Positions 49,101-59,817 of a stretch of 64,000 nt of DNA are shown piece by piece. The position numbers and the translations under genes were made by a program. Numbering within the stretch: the stretch's first letter is position 1; each line of letters opens with the position of its first letter. The notes beneath the pieces are model-generated. The model saw only the letters and a list, made by a program, of their open reading frames with translations. It ran no database searches and was not told the DNA's origin. The stretch comes from Acanthochlamys bracteata (Eukaryota > Streptophyta > Magnoliopsida > Pandanales > Velloziaceae): assembly GCA_019914995.1 (NCBI GenBank), contig CM034127.1, forward strand, positions 13,366,269 through 13,430,268, in the 5' to 3' direction.

Positions 49101-51571
49101 CAATGACTTGTAAAGGACAACGTAGAATTAGAAACTAAGGATTTATATCCATTTTAAATACCAAATTCTTTTATGTAGAATTAGAAAGGAACTTTATGTA
49201 AGACCGACCAACACCCCTTTTCTAACATGTAAAGGACAATGTAGACTTAGGTGAAGGGACTTGGCAAGATGTGCATCAAATACTTTATGTAAGACCGACC
49301 AACACCCCTTTTCTAACATGTAAAGGACAATGTAGACTTAGGTGAAGGGACTTGGCAAGATGTGCATCAAATACTTTATGAAAGACCGACCAACACCCCT
49401 TTTCTAACATGTAAAGGACAATGTAGACTTAGGTGAAGGGACTTGGCAAGATGTGCATCAAATACTTGAAAAATAATTCAAACTACAAAATATAAAATCT
49501 ATAAATAACGATAATATAACATAGTTTCAAAATTCTAATCCACCACCACAAGAGACAAACGAATGCAACAGTTCTCAACTAGAAAACATAATGCGATCTG
49601 AAACAATACAAGAAATAATGCCTAAACCAAAAAAAAAAAAGAAAAGAAAAAGAAAAACCACAAAAGTATTGAGGAAGTGGACTTACAACAACAAAAAGGG
49701 CGCTAAGTCGAGAGCCCGGGAAAATGCTAGACAGGAGAGTTCATGCAACCTCATACCCCTCCCTCTGTTAATGTAAAAATCAATGACTTGCACATCACTG
49801 TCCCCAACCTCCTCACATTCTTCATCAGCCACTGACACTAGACTTGGGACAGCTTTCAGCTTGTCCACAGCTCGCTCAGCTATCCTCCTTGCAAGAGGTA
49901 GGAAGCAGCCTATCAAAGGGGTTGTGTACTTTGGATGGAGAAACAGGTCTGTGACCACAGCCACCACCTCAGCAACTGTGATCTCCCCTTCCTGACCAGG
50001 TTAAAAAAAGAGTGCACAACTCATTCGACATAAACTTCTATTTAGACATGCGCTTTAAGAAAAGATAAAATTTAGGATCATGCTTACATCATACCACATA
50101 AGCAGTTTATGCAAGAAGAGTTATAGTCAATTTTCGGTTCACAATATAGTTGATATTTAATTATATAAATATTATCACTAAAATCTCAAAAGGAAGAGAT
50201 AAATGAGAATAACACAATCCTCCTAGACAATATTTACCAAAAATATTAAGGGCGTGTTTCAATTACATGAAAGTGAGTTTTGCAGAACTGAGTTTCGTGA
50301 AAGTTTCGTGAGAAGTGGAATTCAATGAAAGTAGAGTTCGAAGTGGTAACTAAAACACGTGAAGTGACGTTTGGAGTTAAATTTTAGTGGTAGTGAAATT
50401 TGGTATGAAATGAAGTGGATCTCGGAGTAATAAATAAAACACGAGTTCCAAATTCAAAATCTAGAGGGAGAAAGTGGAGTTCTTGCAAGTGAAACATGCC
50501 CTAAAGAAAACCATACCTGTCACACATAATTATTTTCAACTCAGTAAAGAACTGTGCTCTTATCACAAACGTTTGACATATGGCAAGTGGAAGTTTACAA
50601 GAAACAAATTATAGATATACAAGAAATTATTTGTATCGATATACAAGAAGTTTGTATGTCTAAATATCTATCTGCCTTATTGTCAGTGGTAGGAAAAGAC
50701 ACCCATCAACAACAGCACTTTCCACAGAAAAACTGCGGTCGACACTCAAACAGAAAAAATGTGTGGCCGTCTCAAACATCATAAGCATCTTTGAAACTAG
50801 GAAGAACTATTCAAGAATATCACATGTTGAACCTACACACAAAATAGGTAATGCCATAAATAAACAGTATGCAAGAGTGCAGCAAAAGTGTAGTTTGGCC
50901 AAAATATTCCTCCACTAGGCAAACTTCCAGAGGAATCATGCTTAATGGCAATTTTCCAAAGCATGCTTCTTTGTCAATAACAGATGAAACTCAAAAAAAC
51001 CGGTGGTCTTTCCACAAAAAGTCATGTTCGAACTAGGCAAACTTCCAGAGGAACCATGCTTAATTGCAATTTTCCCATGCAAAACACTTTCAAAGCATGC
51101 TTCTTTGTCAATAACAGGTAACTCAAAAGAACCGGCGGTCTTTCCACCAAAAGTCAGATTTGAACTTCTCCTCTTCTCAGAAACAATTTTTAAAAAATGC
51201 AAATACTTCAATTGGTACCTCCAAATGTTCATTGTTACATCAGAAACTGCCTAGTTTGTAGACAAACGAAATTCTAGGTAAGTCTGACACCCGAACTAAT
51301 TTCACAAAAGAAACTACTCCATCTTTCTAGTAATGTCAAAGACTTAAAACTAATCAGAAAGAGTTTTAAAAATTAATTTTCAATCATATTGTAAAACTTC
51401 CAGCAAAGAATCTGTTCCCACCAAAAAAAGAGTTAACTTTATGGCAAAGGACGAAAATTATACCTTTGCGGCGAGGGCGGAGATACGAGGATCAGCGTAA
51501 AGTGCGGGACAACGAGCAAGGAAGCGCTGTAGCGCCGCCGCACAATTGAAGCTGCCGTCAAAAGATGTCAT
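18008..51571 (-). CDS. MDN1: Midasin (MDN1/REA1), six-AAA+ ATPase of 60S ribosome assembly
   Basis: Midasin is a dynein-like AAA+ machine that strips assembly factors from pre-60S particles in nucleolus and nucleoplasm. I joined 60 exons (ATG 51569-51571, stop 18008-18010); they sum to 16,362 nt, divisible by 3, giving 5,453 aa, near the size I recall for plant midasin. Exons from the 5' end: 51571-51464, 49991-49687, 48916-48832, 46679-46408, 46335-46135, 46027-45858, 44632-44337, 43572-43494, 42880-42780, 42692-42593, 42519-42425, 42358-42214, 42135-42079, 41989-41813, 41730-41605, 41523-36844, 36717-35236, then 42 smaller exons and the large 20949-19258, ending 19102-18821, 18716-18539, 18459-18361, 18255-18130 and 18040-18008. 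Order: AAA1-6, long linker, acidic region, MIDAS. All junctions used are GT-AG except a GC donor at 42213. No disruption seen. Confidence 0.96.
19258..20949 (-). other. MDN1 acidic D/E-rich exon
   Basis: A single 1,692-nt exon (about residues 4,651-5,215) rich in Asp, Glu and Ser, with runs such as SDDESSDDDEDMN. This is the low-complexity flexible tether that separates the motor from the MIDAS domain in all midasins. Its 3' part becomes ordered (AKLSQELAEQLRLVMEPTLA, then GDYKTGKRINMKK) and leads into the MIDAS domain. Poor conservation here is normal for the family. Confidence 0.9.
36844..46027 (-). other. MDN1 AAA+ ring: six ATPase modules
   Basis: Walker A sites in order: AAA1 GPPGAGKT (about 45,900), AAA2 GETGTGKT (41,875), AAA3 GPTSSGKT (40,485), AAA4 GETGGGKT (39,595), AAA5 GSPGVGKT (38,340), AAA6 GPTSSGKT (37,410). 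Walker B segments: AAA2 WILLDEVNLAP, AAA3 WIVLDELNLAP, AAA4 LFLVDEISLAD, AAA5 WVLLDELNLAP. AAA1 has WVVLEDIDKAP, and AAA6 has WVVLENANLCNP, which lacks the usual DE pair. AAA3-AAA6 and the second half of AAA2 lie in one 4,680-nt exon (41523-36844), while AAA1 and the first half of AAA2 are split into small exons. Arg-finger segments such as FRNRF follow each Walker B. Confidence 0.94.
45794..45873 (-). repeat. 40-bp tandem duplication across the MDN1 exon 6 donor
   Basis: Two adjacent 40-bp copies (45794-45833 and 45834-45873) differ at three positions. The right copy contains the last bases of exon 6 and its GT donor. The left copy, now inside intron 6, repeats the same exon end and donor (AATAAAG|GTATCT). 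Using the second donor would add 40 nt and shift the frame, so the first (45857) is the productive one. Confidence 0.85.
47279..47480. repeat. Tandem duplication (about 106 bp, 2 copies) in MDN1 intron 3
   Basis: Copies at 47279-47384 and 47385 to about 47480 share GGGACCTATTTTCCTATAA, TAGGGTATGTGGTAAA and GACCCTAC...GTTACAGTATGG. They differ mainly by a G-run and a few indels. The surrounding intron (about 47,090-47,660) is full of TACCATAG/TTGGTAT words, suggesting an old transposon whose ends I could not define. Confidence 0.75.
47682..47701 (+). repeat. (TTG)n microsatellite in MDN1 intron 3
   Basis: Six consecutive TTG units within ATTGTTG...TTGTTACTATT. A simple repeat in a 2.15-kb intron. 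Confidence 0.85.
49191..49463. repeat. 91-bp minisatellite, three copies, in MDN1 intron 2
   Basis: Units start at 49191, 49282 and 49373 with ACTTTATG, followed by AAGACCGACCAACACCCC and ending in GTGCATCAAAT. The period is exactly 91 bp. The copies are nearly identical (the third has GAAAG for GTAAG), which indicates recent expansion. The copies lie outside the exons. Confidence 0.92.
50250..50501. mobile_element. Tourist-like (PIF/Harbinger) MITE in MDN1 intron 1
   Basis: A 252-bp element begins GGGCGTGTTTCA and ends TGAAACATGCCC, 12-bp inverted repeats with one mismatch, and is flanked on both sides by TAA (50247-50249 and 50502-50504). A TWA target duplication and GGGC-starting termini are typical of Tourist/Harbinger MITEs. 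It has no coding capacity. Confidence 0.8.
50915..51166. repeat. Direct duplication (118/134 bp) in MDN1 intron 1
   Basis: Two tandem units start CTAGGCAAACTTCCAGAGGA at 50915 and 51033 and share AGCATGCTTCTTTGTCAATA and GGTCTTTCCAC. The right unit carries a 16-bp insertion. The - strand is open for 96 codons because of the duplication; I see no family match and do not call a gene. Confidence 0.75.
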
Positions 51572-51760
51572 TGAATTTAACTTATTACAAACGTAATTTG
51601 TTGATTGCTAGAAAAACTGAAGTAGCAAATCAACAAGAACAACAATTGCAATGACCTAAAAATCGATTGAGATAGTTGAAGAAGGAAAAAAAGAGGAGAG
51701 AACAAAAAGAAAGGGTTTAGGGTTTGAAAGAGTTAGAAAAGCTCCATTTATAAATAATCC
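51572..51760 (-). promoter_or_regulatory. MDN1 core promoter: TATA box and telo-box
   Basis: Read on the - strand, TATAAAT at 51752-51746 is followed about 20-35 bp downstream by AAACCCTAAACCC (51725-51713), a telo-box with one and a half units, and then a CT-rich leader to the ATG. In plants, telo-boxes near the start site are characteristic of genes for ribosomal proteins and ribosome biogenesis, and fit MDN1's role. The start site itself is not visible. Confidence 0.7.
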
Positions 51761-52231
51761 CTTAATTTATTAGAAATATAAAATAAAAAATTTATTAAAA
51801 AAATATTTTTTATTTCAAACAAATTATTTTATAAATAATTCTTTAATTTACTCTGTTGAAGCGGATCACGTTTTTTTATCAATTAAAAACGAAGAAACGC
51901 GATAAAATGAAAAAAATAAGTTAGTTTTCTCTTGTTTCCGTATTCAATCAATCTCGATTTAGGTGGCGTTTGAAATTACTTATAAAATAAAATTTTTATA
52001 AAATAAAAAATATTTTTATTTTTTTTTAAAAATGAGTTTTATTTTTTTACTTAAAAAAAAATAATAAAAATATGTAATAAAAAATTTCACTTCGTAAAAT
52101 TTTTTTATATTTTTTAAATTTATAAAATATATATTAAAAAATGTGAAATGAAAAATTAAAAGATAGTTAAAAACTTGTTTAACTCGTACAACAACAGAGT
52201 TGCTGAAGCTATTGAAGTGGTGCACCTGCAA

Positions 52232-52482
52232 GAGTGCGTTTGGCATGCTTACGAAAAATTATTTTTTAATTTTTTTAATTATATATTTTTTAATATATAT
52301 TTTATAAATATATAAAAAATTTATTTAAAATTTTAAAAAATATAAAAAAAATTTTAAAATGAGATTTTTTATTACATATTTTTATTATTTTTTATAATAA
52401 AAAAATAAATCATATTTTTAAAAAAAATAAAAATACTTTCTAATTTAAAAAAATTCTATTTTATAGGTAATTTTAAACGCTC
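52232..52482. mobile_element. AT-rich MITE-like element
   Basis: The left end reads AGTGCGTTTGGCATGCTTAC; the right end, read on the other strand, reads AAGGAGCGTTTAAAATTACC. The interior is nearly pure A/T. It belongs with the similar blocks at 1-400 and 53,331-53,564. Confidence 0.45.
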
Positions 52483-52532
52483 CTTTGGTTATACTCTAAT
52501 AAGCAAACAATCTCAGCTCACAGACAGACCAT

Positions 52533-52751
52533 GGGTGCGTTCTTATGAGTTTAGAAGTGAAATTTTTAACAATAAAATTTTAAAAATAAGTCATTAAAAA
52601 TAGTATTATTAAAAATAATATATTTTTTTGTATTGAAAAATAATTTGAAGTAATTTTTTATTTTTTTATAATAAAAAAAGTAACTTTTTATTAAATAAAA
52701 AAAGTAATTTTCTAGTAAAAAAATGATTTCGTTGTGCAGAAAAACGCACCC
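52533..52751. mobile_element. MITE-like element with GGGTGCGTT termini
   Basis: A 219-bp AT-rich element with perfect 9-bp inverted ends, GGGTGCGTT at the left and AACGCACCC at the right, flanked on both sides by CAT. The interior consists of A/T runs with no ORF. Confidence 0.6.
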
Positions 52752-53330
52752 CATAAGAAGCAGTGTAGATGATATGCTTCGCTATGTATAATCTTCTAAT
52801 ATTCATCAGCAGTTTTGTAAAACTCGCACAAATTCGATTTTTATTTTTTTTGTTTCTTTACAATCTCCTTCAATTATTTAGAACGTATTCATTGCATCGT
52901 CACTCATTAAAACTTTATATTTTAATGAGTAAAAACATATTTAGAAAATTAAAAGCATAAGTAAATTATAAATTTTTTATATGTATTTTTTTTTCTATTC
53001 CAAAAATTAATCTCATTATTCTTATTTTCCAAACATTCTAGAAAATCTACTTTTAAAAGAGTACCTTATTTTATATAATTTCAAAAGATGATATATTGAA
53101 AAAGTATTTTGGTGAAACTTTTTTGTAAATTTATTTTATCTTTTTCAACTTAGAAAATAATAAAATTTATCTATAATTATTTTATAATGTAAATTATATA
53201 TGTTTTAAAAAAATTTATAAATGTCTCTTGCCTAAAGAAGTCAGTCATGTACTCGTGCATATTGTTGTGAGAAATTACTAAACTTGGAGATACTGCTGCA
53301 CAAATTGGGAACATATTTGTGATTTATTTA

Positions 53331-53564
53331 GGGAGCGTTTCAAAGTATTTTTGAAATAAAATTTTTTTAAATAAAAAATTTTTTTATCTTTTTTTAAAAA
53401 CAAATTTTATTTTTTATTAAAAAATAATAAAAATAATCAATAAAAAAATCTTACTTTCTAAATTTTTAAATAAATTTTTTAAATACTTATAAAATATGTA
53501 CTAAAAAATATGAAATGAAAAATTAAAAAACTGCCCTTTGTGAAAAGGAAAGCCAAACGCACCT
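53331..53564. mobile_element. MITE-like element with GxGCGTTT termini
   Basis: Left end GGGAGCGTTT, right end (other strand) AGGTGCGTTT, 8 of 10 matching, flanked by TTA on both sides. The interior starts GAAATAAAATTTTTTT as in sister copies. The TTA target site fits a Harbinger-type origin. Confidence 0.55.
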
Positions 53565-56495
53565 TTAAGCCCCGCCAAAGCATTCTGAAAAAATTATTTA
53601 TCAAATTTTTATTTTATATTTCTAATAAATTTTCTAACATATTTTATGAAATTTATTTAAAATTTTAAAAAATATAAAAAAATTAACAAAATAAGATATT
53701 ATTATTACTTATTTTTGTTATTTTTATATCAAAATAGTATAGCTTTTTTATCGAAATAGGATAAAAATATTCTCTATTTTCAAAAAAAAAATTTCAAAAA
53801 CACTCTTAAACACCCGCTAAATCTTAAAATTGAATGCTCAAATATGGTGATTTGGGTCGAACAATTAACATAGAACTTTATAAACAAGAGCTGCAAGTTT
53901 CGATGCAATAATTTAAAGGTTAATTTGTTGAAAAATTACAACATATGAATTAACCAAGATAAGACATTCGAAAAATTTGATCAAAATATTAGAAAGCCGA
54001 ATCCAAATAAAAAACTTAAACCAATAGATTATGAATTCTTTAATATATTAACTCTATTTTTATCTTAATTTTTTCAATATGAGACAAATCTACTCACACT
54101 TCAACCCAACAATAATTTTCTTCTCAAGAATGAGTTCGTCCATATTGCTCCTCATTGGAGTACATATCACGCAACAAGTATATTGGTTGTTCAAAATCTC
54201 AGCCACTTATTCCGAACATCATTATTGCATACCAAGAGCCTACATCAGAAGTCAACTTATTCCGAATTCTTACTCATACTTTATAGAAGCTCATGTAAGA
54301 CACAATACTTTTAATTTGTTGATTGCACTACCAAATAGAACTATATGTGCAACGTTTGTACAACTAAAAGACAGCTATCAGAGTCTAATTTATTCTAAAT
54401 TTTCGTTCATACTTACGGAAGCCAATGTGAGTCACACTGTTCTTAATATGCTCATCCACTATCAGTAAGAACTACTACGTGCATCGAATTATCAGCTATA
54501 CTATCGGCTCCGATATTAATATTAGAGAGATACAATACGGGAGAATTTAATCAAAATAAAATATTCGAAAAGTCTGTTTCATATAATAGAAAGTTCAATC
54601 TAATCTAATTGTTTTTAATTTTTGAAAAAAGTTAATGTCCGTATGATTATTTCATAATATATAATATATTTATGTCTTTAAGTTTAAAAAAATTCTAAAG
54701 TATTATGGAGGGGCCTTTTTTGACCAATAAAAAAACGTGTAGTAATGAAGAAGATAATCCAACTGCATCAACTGACAAAGCATCAGGAGACATTTGGTAG
54801 TGCTTATGAAATAAAGTTTTTCTAAAATAGAGAATATTTTTGTCTTTTTTAAAAAATAAATTATATTTTTTTTACTTCTAAAAAAATAATAAAAATATGC
54901 AATAAAAAAATCTCACTTCGTAGAACGAGCTTAATTTTTTTGATCTACATATAATTTATTTATGATATTTTCAAAATTTTTAGTAAAATACTATATAAAA
55001 TTTTACTAAAAATATGAACAGTTTTAGAGAATGAAAAGCTGTATCATAAGTACCGCAAAATATCTATATGTATTACAGGTAATGCATATTTAAAGCACAT
55101 TTATTAATGTATCTATATTTGATTTTATTAATCTAAAAGCTCTCAAGAAAAAAAAAGAGATGTAAAATAATTATATTTCTTTTAAGCATGCATAAAGTTT
55201 TTATTAATAAAAAACAAACTAATCTTTATTTAATTGATTTTATTAATTTAAATCTATAGAAAATGAAGAAAAATTATTTGAAAGTCCCATTTTTCATAAA
55301 ATATGTAGATGTTTAGGAGCTTAAAATAAAAGTTTTTTTTATAAAAAAGAGCTTATTTTGAAAATTATTAAAAAATTAAGCGTAATAAGTTTTCATTTCA
55401 AAAAATAATAAAAGTAATCTACATAATTTTATAACATACAATTTACATATATTTTTGAATTTAAAAAATTTGAAATACTGTAAAAATTATTAAAAAAATG
55501 TTAGTTTTTAGAAATGAGATGCAGCGAGAATCTCACCGGTAAACACCCTGTAGATTGGTATTTATAATTACCAATTTTAAAAATTACAAATTCGGTCACC
55601 TATTGCATTCGAATTCCGTTTCCTATTCCGATACGGTTTACCGATTAGATGGGCCTTATGTGGGCTGACCAGGCCGCTACGAAAGTCCAGGCCAAGATGA
55701 GCTAATAACAAGCCCACCTAACTGATAGGCCTGGTTCAATTTAAATAGACGCTATATAATTTGCCACACCCACATTCTTTATTAAGAAGAATTCATAATT
55801 ATAATTAAGAACATCAAAGTTATTTTAGTTTTAGATGATTACGAGCGAAAGTAGTACATATTCAAAATTTAAAAAAAGGGATAGAATCATAAGATCAAAA
55901 CTACATGAAACCAATAGTTATCCTAATTTAAAACTTCAAGAGTGAATGTTGCAAAATCTATAACACTAACCTTCTTTTGCTAGCAGTTTGTCTGTGGACG
56001 GGTTTTGCAAATTGGTGATTGCATTAAACTTGTGTTGCAGTTGAACTAGATCTAATATGCAAACTATAGACCTTATATATTTATTAAGTGGTCTGATTAA
56101 CAAATAAGTACTGTACATCTACGTTGGATTTTCGCATCGGAATTTTGCGTAGTTTGGGAATGTTTTGTAACGAAATTTTTTAGACTAAAAATATTTTTTG
56201 TGTGTTTGAAATATTTTTTAAAATATAAGTAATAAATTACTTTTATTTTTCAAAATTTAAATAAATTTTCTTGAAAATTCATTAAAAATATTTAAAATTA
56301 TAAATTAAAAAATTAAAAATAGAATGCTAAATGCCTCAGCATTTATAAAAAATATTTTGATTTTGATTTTTTAAATGCTTCTAGAACATTATTGGAATTC
56401 TGGAAATGGGTCTGAATCACTTGCTCAATCTAAAAGAAAAGAGAAGAAGCCGCGTGTCAGACGAATATTGTGAAATCATCTCACCCGCTCACCCC

Positions 56496-59400
56496 ATGCT
56501 TGTTGCTCGATCTCATTCGTCTGTGCTTCGCTTGACAAGCACCACACCTGTCCAACAATCTCGAAAATATTTCTCACAGTTTTCTCGTTATTATCGCGAT
56601 TTCAGTAAACGAGAAGGGATTGCAAGGCTCCTGGCTGTTTCAAGCGTTCGATTCTCTCGATTGTTTGATCTTTGGTACTGCTGCTGTTCTTCTTCCCGGT
56701 TCCAGTCGATTCCTGTTCTGTTCTCGCGATCTGTTTCTTTCATGGCTAGCTCGGTTTCGTCCGTCCATGATTTCACCGTCAAGGTTGTGTTCTTAATAAT
56801 TAGATATTTTTGATTTTGGTTGTTCTTTGTAGATCGTTGGATTTTCTGAATGGTTGATTAGTTCGATATGAACATGATGATTGCAACTGGAATGTGTCAG
56901 GCTTTTCTTCCCATCGTTTACTGATTATGTTTTCCAGTTTGCAATATTTTGTTTTCGTTTTCGATCCATTAGTTTACGGCGAGACATTTTGTTCATTCTC
57001 TTAGTCGTAAGCTGCATGCGACATAATTTAGTTTTCAGGACTATATAATGAATCTTCACATCACCCAACTCCCAAAAGTTTTGCCGATCGCTTTTTCCGG
57101 TGTTCAGTATATGTTATTTTTTTTTGGTAACTTTTTATTGGGGATAAAAAAGTTTATTATTCTTTGTTTATATGATATTAAACATTACAAATTTGAGAAG
57201 CAGCAAGTTGATTGCAATAGTTTGTACTCGTTTATAGGATGCTAGGGGTAATGATGTGGATCTCAGCACTTACAAGGGAAAGGTACTACTGATTGTGAAT
57301 GTTGCATCTCAATGGTTGGTCTCTAAACTTTTCAGTTTATGTGAACTATCAACTAGTCGCTTCTTCTAAGAGTTGCTTGATATTACCATGATTTTTTTGC
57401 TTCTTTCTCTTGGAATATGCTAGGCTTTTGTTGTTATTGCATCGCATTAAGTAACAGATTATGCATTCATTGTCTAACTGCATGAAAGTTTGATTCTGCA
57501 TATATTCATAGCATAGTTAAAAACTATTGGTTTTATCTACACGAAGCATACAGAGGACTCCTCACCCCATATGTGATCTGCCGGAAGCATGCTTGAATCT
57601 ACTTGTCTAGAGTTGTAGGCTAAATTTACATCCCTTGGACAGGCTAGAAACCTTGTCTATAATAAATAAGCATGGAGAGACGAAATAGACCATATGTCTT
57701 TGGTGGTTTATCTTCATTTAATAGTCACTAAGTTCATCAAAAAACCAAGAAAAGTAAACTGCCTTTCTTGAGTGTTTGTCAGCAGGATTTGAGTTCATTT
57801 TCAGTGTACACGTTTGATTCTTGAATGCGGGAATGATTTTGTTTGGATATTTTGCTTATATTATAGCTAACACCATTAGGTGAAATATAAAATGATTAAA
57901 ACTAGCAGATTATTTAGTACAAATTCATATTATTTGCTTTGTTGTCATGGTTAAAACATGGGACTTTTGTGGTATGATTTTGGCTTTCATGCGTTTACTT
58001 CCCTGTCTTAGACATGTTATTCTTGTGCACTACTTATGCAGTGGGTTAACTAACTCAAACTACACTGAGCTTGCTCAACTTTATGAGAAGTACAAAGGGA
58101 AAGGTAAATCTAGACCTTGCTGACATTGCTGGAAATTCCTGAATAGGTTGATTTCTTTTTCTTTTTTCTTTTTTTGGCTAAGTTCAAATTGTTATTTGGT
58201 ATTTGCTCATATCCTTTATTGCTATGATCACTTTGAAACCAACAGTTAAAACTTTTACCAGTTACAAAATTTCAAAAGCAACTTCGCTGTTGCACATTAT
58301 GTGACTTTTCTCTCTCTTTGTGCTCTTAGGGATATATTACTCTTTTGAATTATAACATTGTCAGCTAGCATGAAGATGCACTGAACTAGTAAATATTGTG
58401 AATGTGAGATCTATAATTGTCGATGTAACCGTATCCAGGATCTGTCCGTGTATTTTTGGTACATTTTGGATGCTTTAGTGATCTGTCATGGCAAGTATTG
58501 GGCATCTGTATACACATAGCTAGGTAGAACAAGCTTTGGTTGGTTTTTGGGGTAGCTGACATTCTCTTGAACACTTATATTGTTTGGGCTGGGAAAATAA
58601 GGGAAAGAGAAAAGGAAGAAGAGATCTCAAAGAGTATCATGAGTTGTTATATATAGGCAAACTAAAATGATCTCATACTAATCTAGCCTGTCTTACAAGG
58701 TAGGAGGTAATAAAAGCCTAGCTGCAACCGCAAGTGCAGTAGTTGTTTAAGGTTGGATATTTCTTTTGTATATTTAATTGAAAAATATGATACCCATAGC
58801 TGTTTCCACAGCTTACACCTTGTATCGAGCTCTGTTTCAGGGATTGAGATTTTGGCTTTTCCCTGTAATCAATTTGGTGGGCAAGAGCCTGGAAGCAATG
58901 AAGAGATTCTGCAGTTCGCTTGCACTCGCTTTAAAGCTGAATACCCTATCTTTGACAAGGTAAACATTGTCTTCAGTCACCGCTGATCTAATCCATTCAA
59001 TAAATTACTCACTGGCTTTTCTGCAAAAAACACAGTAACTTAGTTTTACTCAGGTATACTTGTCTTTGTATTTGGTGTTCCTACCAAATAACTGCACTAA
59101 GCATTGTGTTCTGATTATGCCATCTTGACACCGTATTTCTCTTTGAATATTCATTACCCTTCCAGTTTCTTGTAAAAAGCCTTGTCTCGAGTTCCATACC
59201 AAGTTGCATCTCTGATCGTTTAACTCTTCCTACGATTTGTATAGCCACACGGTGCATGCTTATACCTCCTTTAAGAAATTCTGGCATGCCACTGCAAAAT
59301 GAAAATTGGTGGTGGTGCTGTTTCTCATTAGCATATGTGGCATGAGTCATTCAGACCGAGATGCATTGGCCATCCAGACGGCTCTGGCAAAATTTTCGAT

Positions 59401-59817
59401 CGTACATAAGTGCAGACCTGGCTCCTCATCTATTCATGGCTTGTTGATACTTGAAATTTTTCAAAAGCATTGTAAGCGTTATCTTCGATGTCCTTGATGG
59501 TGTAATTGATGCATACAGGTTGATGTTAATGGAGACAACACTGCACCGATCTATAAATTCTTAAAGTCGAGCAAAGGTGGGCTTTTTGGAGATAGCATTA
59601 AGTGGAACTTCGCAAAGTTCCTAGTTGACAAGGATGGGCATGTTGTGGAGCGTTATGCACCAACTACTTCTCCGTTGAGCATTGAGGTAGAATGCTTCTC
59701 TTTTCAATAGATAATTATGACCATTTTCAGAAGGATAATTTGGCCAAACCAAGATACTAAATCTGTTGGGTTAAATTTCGTTTGCAGAAAGATATCAAGA
59801 AACTGATCGATGCTTAA
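56496..59817 (+). CDS. GPX: Glutathione peroxidase (plant Cys-type, thioredoxin-dependent)
   Basis: Spliced CDS: 56496-56783, 57238-57314, 58042-58103, 58841-58959, 59519-59686 and 59788-59817, 744 nt, 247 aa. Plant GPXs reduce H2O2 and lipid peroxides, usually with thioredoxin as donor. The fold is complete: [13 protein letters not shown] with the peroxidatic Cys (Cys rather than selenocysteine), [26 protein letters not shown] with the resolving Cys, and [12 protein letters not shown] with the active-site Trp. The core begins [14 protein letters not shown] at 56742. Upstream, 82 in-frame residues rich in Arg, Ser and Phe look like an organelle transit peptide, so I chose the Met at 56496. 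A further in-frame ATG at 56406 would give 277 aa, and starting at 56742 would give a cytosolic form. All introns are GT-AG and in phase. Confidence 0.94.

Larger units (their letters stand above)
51761..56405. other. AT-rich intergenic region packed with MITE-like repeats
   Basis: About 4.6 kb with no convincing gene. It holds several short AT-rich elements (separate entries for the clearest), degenerate ones near 51,960, 53,580-53,815, 54,790-55,060, 55,320-55,520 and 56,160-56,345, and a 129-codon + ORF at 54079-54468 with weak internal repetition. Two TGGGC words lie at about 55,650-55,665 with a TATATAA near 55,755, but no gene follows. Confidence 0.5.
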
